DNA of 64,000 nt, taken from NCBI RefSeq assembly GCF_000757485.1, contig NZ_JPYO01000036.1, forward strand, positions 92,631 through 156,630, given 5' to 3'. Every line of letters starts with the position of its first letter. The first letter of the stretch is position 1. The DNA is from Achromobacter sp. RTa. GTDB lineage: Bacteria; Pseudomonadota; Gammaproteobacteria; Burkholderiales; Burkholderiaceae_B. The position numbers and the translations under genes were made by a program. Positions 40,642 to 49,844 of this stretch are shown here, piece by piece. The notes below the pieces were generated by a model. The model did no database searches, was not told the origin of the DNA, and saw only the letters and a program-made list of their open reading frames with translations.

Positions 40642-41873
40642 TCAGCGCTTGTTCCAGTCGGGGGTCGGATACACCGGCTTCTGCGTGGCCACGTCCTCGG
40701 GCCACACGGGCACCATGCCCTTGCCGGGCAGGAGCTGCACGACGGGGAAGGGCATCAGCAGCTGCTTGCCCGTTTCGTCGATGGCGTAGGGGCCGGCCAT
40801 GACGGTCAGCTTGCCGGACAGGTCCAGCGAGGCCTTTTTCAGCGCGGCCGCGTCGGTGTTGCCTGCCTTTTTCACGATCTCTTCGGTCAGCGCGCCGGCG
40901 CCATAGGCCAGCGCGGTCTGGAAGTCGGGCGGAAACTCGGCCTTGGGGAACTGGCGGTCATAGGCGGCGGCGAATTGCTCGCGCGTCATGCCGGCGTTGA
41001 CCTTCCAGTTGATCGCGGGGGGTAGTTGGTGTGGCTGTAGATGTAGTTCGCGTCCGCGCCGATGGCCTGGAACTGCGGCGTCGAGGCATACACCATGAAG
41101 ACATAGGGGAAGTTGATGTCGAGCTGCTTCATCTGGCGCGTCATGCTGATCAGGTCGCCCTCGTACGAGGTCGGCACCAGCGCTTCGGCGCCCGCGGCGC
41201 GCGCCTTCTGCAAGATCGTGCTGAAGTCCTTCTGGCCCTTCGGGTATTTTTCGAACAGCACCACCTGCATGCCGTTCTTGGTGGCCTGCTCGCGTCCGCC
41301 CTCGGCCAGGCCCGCGGGGAACGGTTCGTCCGAGTACAGCAGCGCCACCTTCTTCACGCCTTGCTTGGCGGCCAGCTCCATGTTGGCGCGCAGCATGGCC
41401 GACACCGGCATCTGCGTGCCCGAGACCATGTTCTTGAAACCCTGCTTGTACAGATCGTCGCTGGCGGCGGACCAGACCATCATGTACTTGCCCAGGCGTT
41501 CCGTCACGGTCGCGGCCGCGGCGGTCAGCGTGGAGCCGAAGGGCGCGAACACCAGATCCACTTTTTCATCGACAATCAGGCGTTCGTAAACGCGGGTCAC
41601 CATCTGCTTGTCGCTGCGGTCATCCAGCTTGACCAGCTCGACCGGGTATTTCTTGCCGTTGACTTCGATGCCGCCGCGGCGGTTGACGTCGTCTACCCAC
41701 AGCTCTACGCCGCGCACGCCGGACTGCGATGCCAGCGCGAAACTGCCGGTGGATGAAACGGTCATGCCCACCCGGATCTTGTCCGAGCTCTGGGCGGAGG
41801 CGGCGGATGGAGTGAGGGCGGCCATGGCCAGGGCCAGCGCCGGTAAGCGGAACAGCCAGGATTTCGCGAACAT
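40642..41873 (-). pseudogene. ABC importer substrate-binding protein, frameshifted
   Basis: Periplasmic binding protein of the LivK type broken by a frameshift. The first part (start 41873, AGGAG site upstream) has a signal peptide ending near ASAQS, then KIRVGMTVSSTGSFA, and runs in frame to YSHTNYP; there it meets a run of six C (41027-41032 as G on the + strand) and shifts to a stop at 40986. The expected C-terminus continues in another frame: INWKVNAGMTREQFAAAYDRQ through 40642. Adding one C restores a 410-residue protein. This is either a real lesion or a homopolymer sequencing error. It is the cognate receptor of the importer at 43-46 kb. Confidence 0.85.
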
Positions 41874-41940
41874 GGGTTGTCTCCTATCGTTTTTGGATGT
41901 GGGGCCCTTCCTCCCGCGGAGCTTGAGTCCAAGGCCCGAT

Positions 41941-41961
41941 ATTGGGCAATAATTGCCCAAT
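41941..41961. promoter_or_regulatory. Perfect 21-base palindrome, probable LysR operator
   Basis: Ten-base arms ATTGGGCAAT / ATTGCCCAAT surround a single central A, between the binding-protein gene (-) and the LysR gene (+). It ends 42 bases before the LysR start and begins 68 bases before the binding-protein start. The position and symmetry fit the activation site of the adjacent LysR regulator. Confidence 0.72.
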
Positions 41962-42002
41962 ACGTGAGAAAGCGTATAACAAATAGGCATGGAGTGCACG
42001 CC

Positions 42003-42917
42003 TTGAATAAATTGAACTACCGACAGACCGAAATGCTTTGGGCCATCGTGATGGCCGGATCGATCAGCGGCGCCGCCCGCCTGTTGAATATCTCTCAGCC
42101 CGCGGTCAGCCGGATGCTGGCGCAGACCGAGAAATCCATGGGTCTGACGCTGTTCGAGCGGGTGCGCGGGCGGCTGCGGCCCACGCCGCAAGTGCACAGC
42201 CTGTTTGAGGAAATCGAAAAAACCCAGCGCATGATGCAGCGCGTCAATGATCTTGCGGACGCGCTGTCGGAGCACGGTACGGGAGTGTTGCGGCTGGCCT
42301 CCATCCCGAGTCTGGCGCAGTTCCTGGTGCCGCGCGCGGTGGCGCGCTTCCAGCGGCGCCATCCTGAGCTGCTGTTGCGGCTGAACACCAGCGCGCTGCC
42401 CAATCTCATCACCGAGGTGCTGCAGGGCGAGGCGGAGCTCGGGTTGGTGGTCATGCAGGCGGATCACCCATTCCTGACGTCGGAGCTTCTGCATGTGGGG
42501 CGCATGGTGGCGGCCATCCCGAAGTCGCACCCGCTGGCGGACCGGGGCCAGGTCAGCCTGGCCGACCTGTCTCCGCATCCGCACATCGTGGTGGGCACGC
42601 GCATGCCCTTCGGCATGCTGGTGCTGGGGGCGTTCGAGCAGGCCGGGCTGCCCTGCCGGATGTGCGCCGATGTGCCCTGGAGCCAGTTGGCCTGCGCGCT
42701 GGTCAATGCCGGCGTCGGGATCGCCATCGTGGACGAATTCACCGTCATGCAGAACACCATGCCCGATGTCGTGATCGTGCCGCTGGCCGAGCGCATTCCC
42801 CTGAACATTTCGGCGGTCTACGCCGGCGGCCGGGAGCCTTCGCAGATCGCCGTCCAGTTCATCAAGGAGCTGCGCCTAGTGTTGGCGGAGGCGTTTCCGG
42901 CTCCCGCTCAGGGTTAA
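42003..42917 (+). CDS. LysR-family transcriptional regulator
   Basis: LTTR of about 304 residues. The winged HTH reads MAGSISGAARLLNISQPAVSRMLAQTE near the N-terminus, followed by LTLFERVRGRLRPT; the effector domain fills the rest. The start is set at TTG 42003 because GGAG lies 8 bases upstream; GTG 41994 is an alternative. It resembles regulators that control amino-acid-type uptake and catabolism. It is the first gene of the + branch and precedes the importer by 88 bases. Confidence 0.9.
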   Translation: MNKLNYRQTEMLWAIVMAGSISGAARLLNISQPAVSRMLAQTEKSMGLTLFERVRGRLRPTPQVHSLFEEIEKTQRMMQRVNDLADALSEHGTGVLRLASIPSLAQFLVPRAVARFQRRHPELLLRLNTSALPNLITEVLQGEAELGLVVMQADHPFLTSELLHVGRMVAAIPKSHPLADRGQVSLADLSPHPHIVVGTRMPFGMLVLGAFEQAGLPCRMCADVPWSQLACALVNAGVGIAIVDEFTVMQNTMPDVVIVPLAERIPLNISAVYAGGREPSQIAVQFIKELRLVLAEAFPAPAQG

Positions 42918-43005
42918 TACTTAACCTGAAGTTATGGTTTTATCGGTCATAATCGCCTCCAAATAAATCGGCCGTCCAATCCGGACAGGCCTGGAGGAAG
43001 ACACC

Positions 43006-43998
43006 ATGAGCAGCAGTCCCGCCCTGGCGGCGGGCGCGGCTTCGCATCGCGCGCAGGATCAGCGCGCGGTGCGATTGCGCACCCGCATCGCAATGACCGT
43101 CTTTGTCGCGCTGACGGCCGTCCTGGCCGCGATTCCGTTGGCAACCTCGAATATCTCGTTCGCGTTCTACCTGATGCTGTGGATCACCATGGCCAGCGCC
43201 ATGAACATCTGCGTGGGCTTTACCGGCTACCTGCCGTTCGGCTACGTGGTGTTCTACGGCGTGGGCTCCTACGCCACCGGCATCTGCTACAAGATCCTGG
43301 GCTGGCCCATCCTGCCTTCACTGCTGGCCGCGGGTTGCGTGGGGGTGATCATCGCGCTGTTGCTGGCGCCCACGCTGCGCCTGCGCGGGGTGTATTTCGG
43401 CATCGTCAGCCTGGCGCTGGCCACCATCGTCAAGCTGGTCATTTCCAATCTGCCCCAGTCCTTTACCGGCGGCAGCATGGGCATCATCCTGTCCAGCGCC
43501 AACAATCCGTCGCACAGCTACTACGCCATGCTGATCGTGATGGGCGCCACGCTGGCCACCGTTACCTGGCTGTCGGTGTCGCGCCTGGGACGCGCCCTGA
43601 AGGCCATCCGCGACGACGACGGCGCGGCCGCATGCGTGGGCATCCACGTTCCCAACACCCGGCTGAAGGCGTGGCTGCTGGCGGCGCTGTTCCCTGCACT
43701 GGCCGGGGGCATCGAGGCCTGGTACACCAACGTGGTGGATCCGGAATACGCCTTCCATGTGCTGATCACGGCCAAGAGCATCATCTACGCGATGGCGGGC
43801 GGATTCGGCACCATCCTCGGGCCGGTGGCCGGCACGCTGGCGCTCCTGGGCATCGACCACGTGATCTGGCAGAAATTCCCGGTCGTGAACCTGCTGCTGC
43901 TGGGCCTGATCATCGTGCTGCTGATGTTGTTCCTGCCGCGCGGGATCGTCGGCAGCCTGATCAAGCGCAAGCCGCAATTGCGCCGCTACATTGCCTGA
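43006..43998 (+). CDS. Branched-chain amino acid-type ABC importer permease, LivM type
   Basis: Permease of 330 residues with an N-terminal cytoplasmic tail of about 30 residues before the first helix. The LivM pattern appears as ASAMNICVGFTGYLPFGYVVFYGVGSYATG, shown here in two parts in the protein's first third, and the ATPase-contact loop reads AIRDDDGAAACVGI. In this operon LivM precedes LivH, the reverse of the other two importers in the window. Confidence 0.91.
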   Translation: MSSSPALAAGAASHRAQDQRAVRLRTRIAMTVFVALTAVLAAIPLATSNISFAFYLMLWITMASAMNICVGFTGYLPFGYVVFYGVGSYATGICYKILGWPILPSLLAAGCVGVIIALLLAPTLRLRGVYFGIVSLALATIVKLVISNLPQSFTGGSMGIILSSANNPSHSYYAMLIVMGATLATVTWLSVSRLGRALKAIRDDDGAAACVGIHVPNTRLKAWLLAALFPALAGGIEAWYTNVVDPEYAFHVLITAKSIIYAMAGGFGTILGPVAGTLALLGIDHVIWQKFPVVNLLLLGLIIVLLMLFLPRGIVGSLIKRKPQLRRYIA

Positions 43999-44007
43999 GG
44001 ACGAGTC

Positions 44008-44889
44008 ATGACCGGACTGATTATCCAAGGCCTGATCAACGGCCTGATCCTGGGCGCCATCTATGGACTGATAGGCGTGGGGCTGAACGTGGTGTTCGGC
44101 GTGCTGCGGGTGGTGAATTTCGCGCACGGCGAGTTCCTGGTGCTGGGGGCGTATTTCGCGTTCTACCTGATGGAGTACGCGGGCATCAATCCGCTGCTGG
44201 CGCTGCCGCTGGCCTTCGCGGCCTTCTTCCTGGCGGGCTACCTGCTGTACTTCGTGCTGATTCCGCGGCTGAACAGGGCGGACGATCCCGAGATCAGTTC
44301 GCTGCTGCTGATGTTCGGCGTGTCCATCATGCTGGGCGCGCTGATGCTGCTGGCGTTCGACGCCGACGCCCGTTCGCTGCCGTACGAGATCGAGCCGGTG
44401 TTCCTGAAGTTCGGCCCCGTCCTGATTCCGACGGTGCGCCTGCTGGCGCTGGCCATCGCGCTTGCCATCATCGGCGCGCTGACGTTGTTCCTGTACCGCA
44501 GCCAGGTGGGCAAGGCGCTGCGCGCCATCATCATGAACCGCGATGCGGTGCGCATCGTGGGGATCAACGCCGAACGCCTGTCGGCGGTGGCGTTCGGCCT
44601 GGGCGTGGGGCTGGCGGCGGCCAGTGGCGTGCTGGTGGCGATGGTGTTTCCGGCATTCTCGCCCTTCATGGGCAACGATTACACGCTGATCGGCTTCATC
44701 GTCATCGTGCTCGGCGGCCTGGGCCATCCGGTGGGAGCGCTGGTCGGGGCGTTGCTGTACGGCGTCACCGAACAGGTGTCGGTGGTGTTCTTCAATCCGT
44801 CGATCGCCACCATCTGCGGTTTCGCGCTGATGGTGGCGATGATCTTCGTCAAGCCCAGCGGCCTGTTCGGCCGCCAGGCGCTGCGCTGA
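44008..44889 (+). CDS. Branched-chain amino acid-type ABC importer permease, LivH type
   Basis: Permease of 293 residues with about eight membrane segments. It carries GVGLNVVFGVLRVVNFAHGEF near the start and FIVIVLGGLGHPVGALVGALLYG near the end, the LivH hallmarks. It begins 9 bases after the LivM-type gene. With its partner it forms the membrane channel; the substrate is probably the amide or amino acid derivative handled by the nearby amidase. Confidence 0.92.
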   Translation: MTGLIIQGLINGLILGAIYGLIGVGLNVVFGVLRVVNFAHGEFLVLGAYFAFYLMEYAGINPLLALPLAFAAFFLAGYLLYFVLIPRLNRADDPEISSLLLMFGVSIMLGALMLLAFDADARSLPYEIEPVFLKFGPVLIPTVRLLALAIALAIIGALTLFLYRSQVGKALRAIIMNRDAVRIVGINAERLSAVAFGLGVGLAAASGVLVAMVFPAFSPFMGNDYTLIGFIVIVLGGLGHPVGALVGALLYGVTEQVSVVFFNPSIATICGFALMVAMIFVKPSGLFGRQALR

Positions 44890-44902
44890 ACGGGAGCCGG
44901 AC

Positions 44903-45610
44903 ATGTTGAAAGTCACGAATCTCAAGAAGCGCTTCGGCGGGCTGGTAGCCCTGCAAGGGGTCGACCTGGAGGTGCCGCGCGGCTCCATCCTGGGCGTCAT
45001 CGGCATGAACGGCTCGGGCAAGACCACCATGCTCAATTGCATCAACGGCATCTATACGCCGGACGAGGGCCGCATCGAGCTGGACGGCCGCGACATCGCG
45101 GGCCGCCAGATCCACGAGGTGGCCCGGCTGGGCGTGGGGCGCACCTTCCAGGTGCCCCGCATCTTTCCCCATCTGAGCCTGCTGGACAACCTGGACGTGG
45201 CCCAGCAGCAGGCGGGCCGCAGCGCCGATGAGCGCTACGCGCAATCGGAATACTGGCTGCACAAGGTTGAACTGCACCGCCTGCGGCACAACTATGCCGA
45301 GGAACTGTCGGGAGGGCAGCAGAAACTGGTGGAGCTGGCGCGCATCATGGTGGCGCGGCCCAAGGTTGTGCTGTTGGATGAACCCTTCGCGGGCGTCAAT
45401 CCGGCGCTGGCGCAGTTGCTGATCTCGGTGATCCGCGAACTGCCCACCGAGCACGACTGCTCGGTGGTGCTCGTGTCGCACGACCTGACGTCCATCTACC
45501 AGCTGTCGCACCACATTATCGTGATGAACGAGGGCGCGATCCTGTGCGAAGGCGACGCCGACCGCGTGCGCGCCGATCCGCGGGTGGTCGAAGCCTATCT
45601 TGGAGCCTGA
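44903..45610 (+). CDS. ABC importer ATP-binding protein, LivG type
   Basis: ATPase subunit of 235 residues. Walker A GMNGSGKTT, signature LSGGQQKLVELARIM, Walker B VVLLDEPFAGV and the switch histidine in LVSHDLTS are all present and standard. It starts 13 bases after the LivH-type gene and ends one base before the next ATPase start. Confidence 0.92.
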   Translation: MLKVTNLKKRFGGLVALQGVDLEVPRGSILGVIGMNGSGKTTMLNCINGIYTPDEGRIELDGRDIAGRQIHEVARLGVGRTFQVPRIFPHLSLLDNLDVAQQQAGRSADERYAQSEYWLHKVELHRLRHNYAEELSGGQQKLVELARIMVARPKVVLLDEPFAGVNPALAQLLISVIRELPTEHDCSVVLVSHDLTSIYQLSHHIIVMNEGAILCEGDADRVRADPRVVEAYLGA

Positions 45611-45611
45611 C

Positions 45612-46352
45612 ATGAGCACGCCAACCATCGCGCTGGAGGATGTGACGGTCGCCTATCACGGCGACATCACCATCCTGAACCGCATCAACGTCCAGGCGCG
45701 CGCGGGCAAGGTCACCGGCGTGATCGGGCCCAACGGCGCCGGCAAGTCCACGGTGCTCAAGACGCTGTTCGGATTCCTGCCGCCGCGCACCGGCCGCATC
45801 ACGCTGCGCGGGCAGGACATCAGCGCGCAGCCCTCGCACGAACGCGCCAGCCACGGCGTCGCGTTCGTGCCGCAGCATCGCAGCCTGTTCGGCGAATTGT
45901 CGGTGCACGACAACCTGCTCCTGGGCTGCTGGCCGTTCCGCGGCGACAAGGCGCGGGTGCGGCAGCGCATCGATTCCGTCTACGACCGCTTTCCCATCCT
46001 GGCTCAGAAGCGCAACGACCCCGTGTCCAGCATGAGCGGCGGACAGCAGCGCTTCGTGGAGTTCGGGCGCGCCTTGCTCATCGAGCCTTCCGTGATCCTG
46101 CTGGACGAGCCGACCGCGATGCTGGCGCCCAAGATATCCAAGGAAATCTACGGCCTGATCCGCGGATTCGCCGACGAGGGCATGACGGTGGTGCTGGTGG
46201 ACCAGAACGTGCGCCGCTGCGCCGAGGTGTCCGACTACATGTACATCCTGGAGCTGGGCCGCAACAAGGCCGAGGGAGGCCGCGAGTCCTTCGAGGACGG
46301 CGGCGGGTTACGCGAGATGGTGGCGTCCTGGATGGATTACAAGATCGATTGA
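45612..46352 (+). CDS. ABC importer ATP-binding protein, LivF type
   Basis: ATPase subunit of 246 residues with Walker A GPNGAGKST, signature MSGGQQRFVEFGRAL and Walker B VILLDEPTAML. The switch position reads VDQNVRRC, with Gln replacing His as usual in LivF. An in-frame ATG 12 bases upstream is inside the previous gene. It is the last gene of the + branch; a repeat cluster with hairpins follows directly. Confidence 0.91.
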   Translation: MSTPTIALEDVTVAYHGDITILNRINVQARAGKVTGVIGPNGAGKSTVLKTLFGFLPPRTGRITLRGQDISAQPSHERASHGVAFVPQHRSLFGELSVHDNLLLGCWPFRGDKARVRQRIDSVYDRFPILAQKRNDPVSSMSGGQQRFVEFGRALLIEPSVILLDEPTAMLAPKISKEIYGLIRGFADEGMTVVLVDQNVRRCAEVSDYMYILELGRNKAEGGRESFEDGGGLREMVASWMDYKID

Positions 46353-46407
46353 CTGCGGTTTGTTGGCCGGCCGCCTGCGTCCCGGCTTGTTGCGCTGCCG
46401 GGGCCGT

Positions 46408-46570
46408 GCCGCAGGTGTCAGACACCTTGCGGCAGGGCGTGCAGGCTTGAAGCAGCGCTTCCGGGTGTCTGACACCATCGGCGATGGCAAGACCTTACCG
46501 TCACGGTTGGTGTCTGACACCCGGAAGCGCTGCTTCGAGCCGAGGCGTCATCTCGTGGGGTGTCAGACAC
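46408..46570. repeat. Cluster of four GTGTC-W-GACAC palindromes with 28-base inverted repeats
   Basis: Copies lie at 46415-46425, 46465-46475, 46510-46520 and 46560-46570. The first is the core of a longer hairpin (46408-46433) whose GCCGC/GCGGC flanks extend the stem. Copies two and three belong to inverted repeats of 28 bases (46449-46476 and 46509-46536) that differ only at the central base of the palindrome; their outer part is GAAGCAGCGCTTCCGG. The cluster fills the gap between convergent genes and has no T-run. Confidence 0.9.
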
Positions 46571-46591
46571 TGAGGCGTCGGACGCTGGCGT

Positions 46592-47554
46592 TCAGAGCAA
46601 GCCGCGTATCCCGGCAATCCCATGCGCGCCATGGCGCAGCGCAGCCGACATCGTGCTGGAGGATTGGCCGCCCAGCGCGAAGACGGGAATGCCCGCATCG
46701 CGGTTGCCCTCGACGAAGCCTTCCCAGCCCAGCGTGGGGGCGCCGGGGTGCGAAGCTGTTTCCAGCACGGGGCCCAGCACGGCGAAATCCGCTCCGATCT
46801 CGCGCGCGTGCACGACTTCGGCGTTGTCGTGGGCGGATACGCCCACCAGCGCGCCGGCGGGCAGGGCAGGGCGGGCGCTCAGGCGGGCCGCGTCGGCGGT
46901 GCGCAAATGCACGCCGTCGGCTTCCTTCCACCAGGCCGCAGGGTGGACGCTGTTGACCAGCAGGCGGGCGCCGGCGGCGCGGCAGCGCTTGAGCACGCCC
47001 TGCATCACTTCATGCAGGGAACTTGCGCCCACGCCGTCCGGCCATTGCGGTTCGCGCAGCTGCACCAGTTTCACGCCGCGCGCCAGCGCCGCTTCCAGCC
47101 GGCCCAGGAACGCCGGCACGCCGGCCCGCGAGCCGATGCCGCTGATGCCGTAGGCGGTGGGCAGCTGCAGCCATCGCAGCGGAGGCAGCGTGGCGGGGAG
47201 CAGGTCGCCCACCGACGCCGCCTTGGCCGGGTCCACCCATTCCAGGCGCTGGTTTTCCAGGCTGCGCGGTTCGCCTTCCCAGCCCGTGACGTGGCAGAAG
47301 GCCAGGCGCACCGTGGTGTGCGGGTAGGCATGCACGTAGGTGACCCAGGGGCGGGACTGCGTGACGCGGATGCCGATTTCTTCCTGGAGTTCGCGCGCCA
47401 GCGCTTCCAGCACGGTTTCGCCGGGTTCAAGTTTGCCGCCCGGCAGTTCCCACCAGCCCGCCCAGGGCTTGCCTTCCGGACGCTGGCCCAGCAGCAGCAT
47501 GCCGTCCGGGCGCAGGATCAGGCCGGCCGCGACGTCGACGATCTTCTCAGACAT
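46592..47554 (-). CDS. Nudix hydrolase fused to thiamine-phosphate-synthase-like domain
   Basis: Two-domain protein of 320 residues. The N-terminal MutT-like half has a full Nudix box (GGKLEPGETVLEALARELQEEIGI spans about residues 40-63, with the REXXEE glutamates present). The C-terminal half is a ThiE/TenI-like barrel: GVKLVQLREPQW, LLVNSVHPAAWW, DGVHLRTADAARL and DFAVLGPVLETASHPG. The fusion is known in beta/gammaproteobacteria and is thought to clean up oxidised nucleotides; the second domain's role is uncertain. The start overlaps the upstream ATPase stop by 8 bases; the longer frame to 47806 is antisense-like noise. Confidence 0.9.
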   Translation of the reverse strand: MSEKIVDVAAGLILRPDGMLLLGQRPEGKPWAGWWELPGGKLEPGETVLEALARELQEEIGIRVTQSRPWVTYVHAYPHTTVRLAFCHVTGWEGEPRSLENQRLEWVDPAKAASVGDLLPATLPPLRWLQLPTAYGISGIGSRAGVPAFLGRLEAALARGVKLVQLREPQWPDGVGASSLHEVMQGVLKRCRAAGARLLVNSVHPAAWWKEADGVHLRTADAARLSARPALPAGALVGVSAHDNAEVVHAREIGADFAVLGPVLETASHPGAPTLGWEGFVEGNRDAGIPVFALGGQSSSTMSAALRHGAHGIAGIRGLL

Positions 47555-48413
47555 GCCGGGCCGCCCAATCGCGCGCGAATTGGTAGGCCACGCGGCCCGA
47601 GCGCGAGCCGCGCTCGATCGTCCATTGCAGGGCCTCCGTGCGCGACGGCTCGATCTGCGCTTCCGGGCAGCCGAGTTCGCGCAGCCAGTGATAGACGATG
47701 TCCAGGTAGTCGTCCTGCTTGAAGGGATAGAACGACAGCCACAGGCCGAAGCGCTCGGACAGCGAGATCTTTTCCTCGACCGTTTCGCCGGGGTGGATCT
47801 CGCCATCGGGCTGGTGCTTGGCCGCCAGGTTCTCGCTCATGTATTCCGGCATCAGGTGGCGCCGGTTGGAGGTGGCGTAGATCAGCACGTTGTCGCCCGA
47901 GGCGGAAACGGAGCCGTCCAGCACCGACTTCAATGCCTTGTAGCCGGCTTCGCCTTCCTCGAAGGACAGGTCGTCGCAGAATACGATGAAGCGCTCGGGT
48001 CGCGAGGCCACCAGCTCGACGATATCGGCCAGGTCGCCCAGGTCGGATTTGTCCACTTCGATCAGGCGCAGGCCCCGGTCGCCGTAGGCGGCCAGCATGG
48101 CCTTGACCAGCGAGCTCTTGCCGGTGCCGCGGGCCCCGGTCATGAGCACGTTGTTGGCGGGCTTCTTGTCGATGAACTGCTGCGTGTTGCGGTCGATGAT
48201 GGCCTTCTGCCGCTCGATGTGCTGGAGGTCTTCCAGGTCGATGCGCGCCACATGGCGCACGGCGTCCAGCCAGCCGCGCGAGCCGCGCTTGCGCCAGCGG
48301 AAGGCGTGGGCGCTCCAGTCGATTTCGGGCGGAGCGGGAGGAAGCCAGGCTTCCAGCTGCGCCAGCACGCGCTCGGCGCGCTGGATGAGGGTGGAAAACT
48401 CGGTTGCGGTCAC
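47547..48413 (-). CDS. P-loop ATPase of the DUF815 family
   Basis: AAA-like ATPase of 288 residues. Walker A is TGARGTGKSSLVKAM and Walker B is RFIVFCDDLSFEEGE; RHLMPEYMSENL and SERFGLWLSFYPF are conserved family segments. The role is unknown. The GTG at 48413 (TATEFSTLIQ) is preferred because AGGA precedes it; the frame stays open to an ATG at 48476, but that extension would translate the GTGTCTGACAC repeat at 48434 and has no ribosome site. It is in one unit with the Nudix fusion. Confidence 0.88.
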   Translation of the reverse strand: MTATEFSTLIQRAERVLAQLEAWLPPAPPEIDWSAHAFRWRKRGSRGWLDAVRHVARIDLEDLQHIERQKAIIDRNTQQFIDKKPANNVLMTGARGTGKSSLVKAMLAAYGDRGLRLIEVDKSDLGDLADIVELVASRPERFIVFCDDLSFEEGEAGYKALKSVLDGSVSASGDNVLIYATSNRRHLMPEYMSENLAAKHQPDGEIHPGETVEEKISLSERFGLWLSFYPFKQDDYLDIVYHWLRELGCPEAQIEPSRTEALQWTIERGSRSGRVAYQFARDWAARHV

Positions 48414-48431
48414 GTCTGCATCCTGGGGAGG

Positions 48432-48446
48432 GGGTGTCTGACACCC
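48432..48446. repeat. Single GTGTC-T-GACAC palindrome upstream of the ATPase gene
   Basis: A fully symmetric 15-base copy (GGGTGTCTGACACCC) in the 5' leader of the DUF815 gene, 19 bases before its GTG start. It is the same 11-base core as in the two clusters at 13 and 46 kb. Confidence 0.85.
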
Positions 48447-48504
48447 GATGAGATACCCGTCGAGCCCGAAGCTCATTTACGAGGGCGCCAGACAGCTGTT
48501 CATC

Positions 48505-49731
48505 TTATGAGCGGTAGTCGGCGTTGATCGACACGTATTCGTGGGAGAAGTCGCAGGTGTAGACAGTGTCAGCCACCTGGCCGCGGCCCAGCGCGATGCG
48601 CACCAGGATTTCGGCTTGCTTCATCACGCGCTGGCCGTCGGCTTCCTGGTAGGCGGGGTTGCGGCCGCCGTCCTTGGCCACCAGCACGTCGTCCAGCCAC
48701 AGGCGGATCTTGGAGACGTCCAGATCGTCGATGCCGGCATAGCCTACCGCGGCCAGGATGCGGCCCAGGTTGGGGTCCGACGCGAAGAAGGCGGTCTTGA
48801 CCAGCGGCGAGTGCGCCACGGCGTACGCCACCTTCAACGCTTCCTCGGTGTTGCCGGCCTCTTCGACGCGGATCGTCATGAATTTGGTGGCGCCTTCGGC
48901 ATCGCGCACGATCTTGGTGGCAAGCTCCAGCGCGGCGGCCGTCAGGGCCTCGCGCACCGCGGCGTAGGCGGCGTCGGACTCGCTATTGATATTGACGCCC
49001 GATTTGCCGGTGGCGGCGATGATGAAGGAGTCATTGGTGGATGTGTCGCCGTCCACCGTGATGCGGTTGAACGAGGCATCCGCGATCTCGACGGCCAGCT
49101 TGGCGAGCAGGGGCTGGGCGATGCCGGCGTCCGTGGCCAGGAAGCTGAGCATGGTGGCCATGTTGGGGCGGATCATGCCCGCGCCCTTGCTGATGCCGGT
49201 GAAGGTGACGGTCTTGCCCTCGATCTGGACCTGGGCCGAGGAGATCTTCGGCAGGGTGTCGGTCGTCATGATGCCGTGGGCGGCGCTGGACCAGCGGTCG
49301 GCGCCGAGGTCGGCGATGGCGCGGGGCAGGCCGGCGACCAGGCGGTCCAGCGGCAGCGGCTCCAGGATGACGCCGGTGGAGAAGGGCAGGATCTGGGCCG
49401 CGGGCACGCCCAGCAACTGGCCCAGCGCGGCGCAGGTGTCCTGCGCCTTCTTCAGGCCTTCCTCGCCGGTGCCGGCGTTGGCGTTGCCCGTATTGATGAC
49501 CAGCGCGCTGATGGGGCCGCCGGCGGCCAGGTGGGCCTGGCAGACCTGCACGGGGGCCGCGCAGAAGCGGTTGCGCGTGAACACGCCTGCCACGCTCGTG
49601 CCTTCGGCCAGGCGGAATACCGTCAGGTCGCGTCGGTTGGCTTTGCGGATGCCGGCCTCGGCGACGCCGATTTCAACGCCGGCAACAGGAAAAATTTCGG
49701 ACTCGGAGGGGATCTGCAGGTTAACGGCCAT
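48505..49731 (-). CDS. argJ: Bifunctional ornithine acetyltransferase/N-acetylglutamate synthase
   Basis: Arginine-synthesis enzyme of 408 residues that transfers the acetyl group from acetylornithine to glutamate. It matures by self-cleavage between A192 and T193 in PNMATMLSF; the preceding [10 protein letters not shown] and the later GDTSTNDSF and DPNLGRIL segments are fully conserved, and it ends in the usual YRS. The gene appears to have its own start region after a 113-base gap. All catalytic residues are present. Confidence 0.97.
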   Translation of the reverse strand: MAVNLQIPSESEIFPVAGVEIGVAEAGIRKANRRDLTVFRLAEGTSVAGVFTRNRFCAAPVQVCQAHLAAGGPISALVINTGNANAGTGEEGLKKAQDTCAALGQLLGVPAAQILPFSTGVILEPLPLDRLVAGLPRAIADLGADRWSSAAHGIMTTDTLPKISSAQVQIEGKTVTFTGISKGAGMIRPNMATMLSFLATDAGIAQPLLAKLAVEIADASFNRITVDGDTSTNDSFIIAATGKSGVNINSESDAAYAAVREALTAAALELATKIVRDAEGATKFMTIRVEEAGNTEEALKVAYAVAHSPLVKTAFFASDPNLGRILAAVGYAGIDDLDVSKIRLWLDDVLVAKDGGRNPAYQEADGQRVMKQAEILVRIALGRGQVADTVYTCDFSHEYVSINADYRS

Positions 49732-49844
49732 GACTTCGTCTCATGAATGAGCAGGACGGAATCGCCGCCAGATGGGGCGGCGCGCGGGGGAAAGCTTCGT
49801 ATTATCCCACCGGTTCGGGGCAGGGGCTGTGACGGGGCGGCCCG

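Noticed and set aside
43318..45051. 577-codon open frame on - opposite the LivM/LivH-type genes
   Set aside because: Same shadow effect; the + strand permeases are clear.
46560..46956. Small + strand open frames after the repeat cluster
   Set aside because: They run antisense to the Nudix/ThiE-like gene and have no ribosome site or domain.
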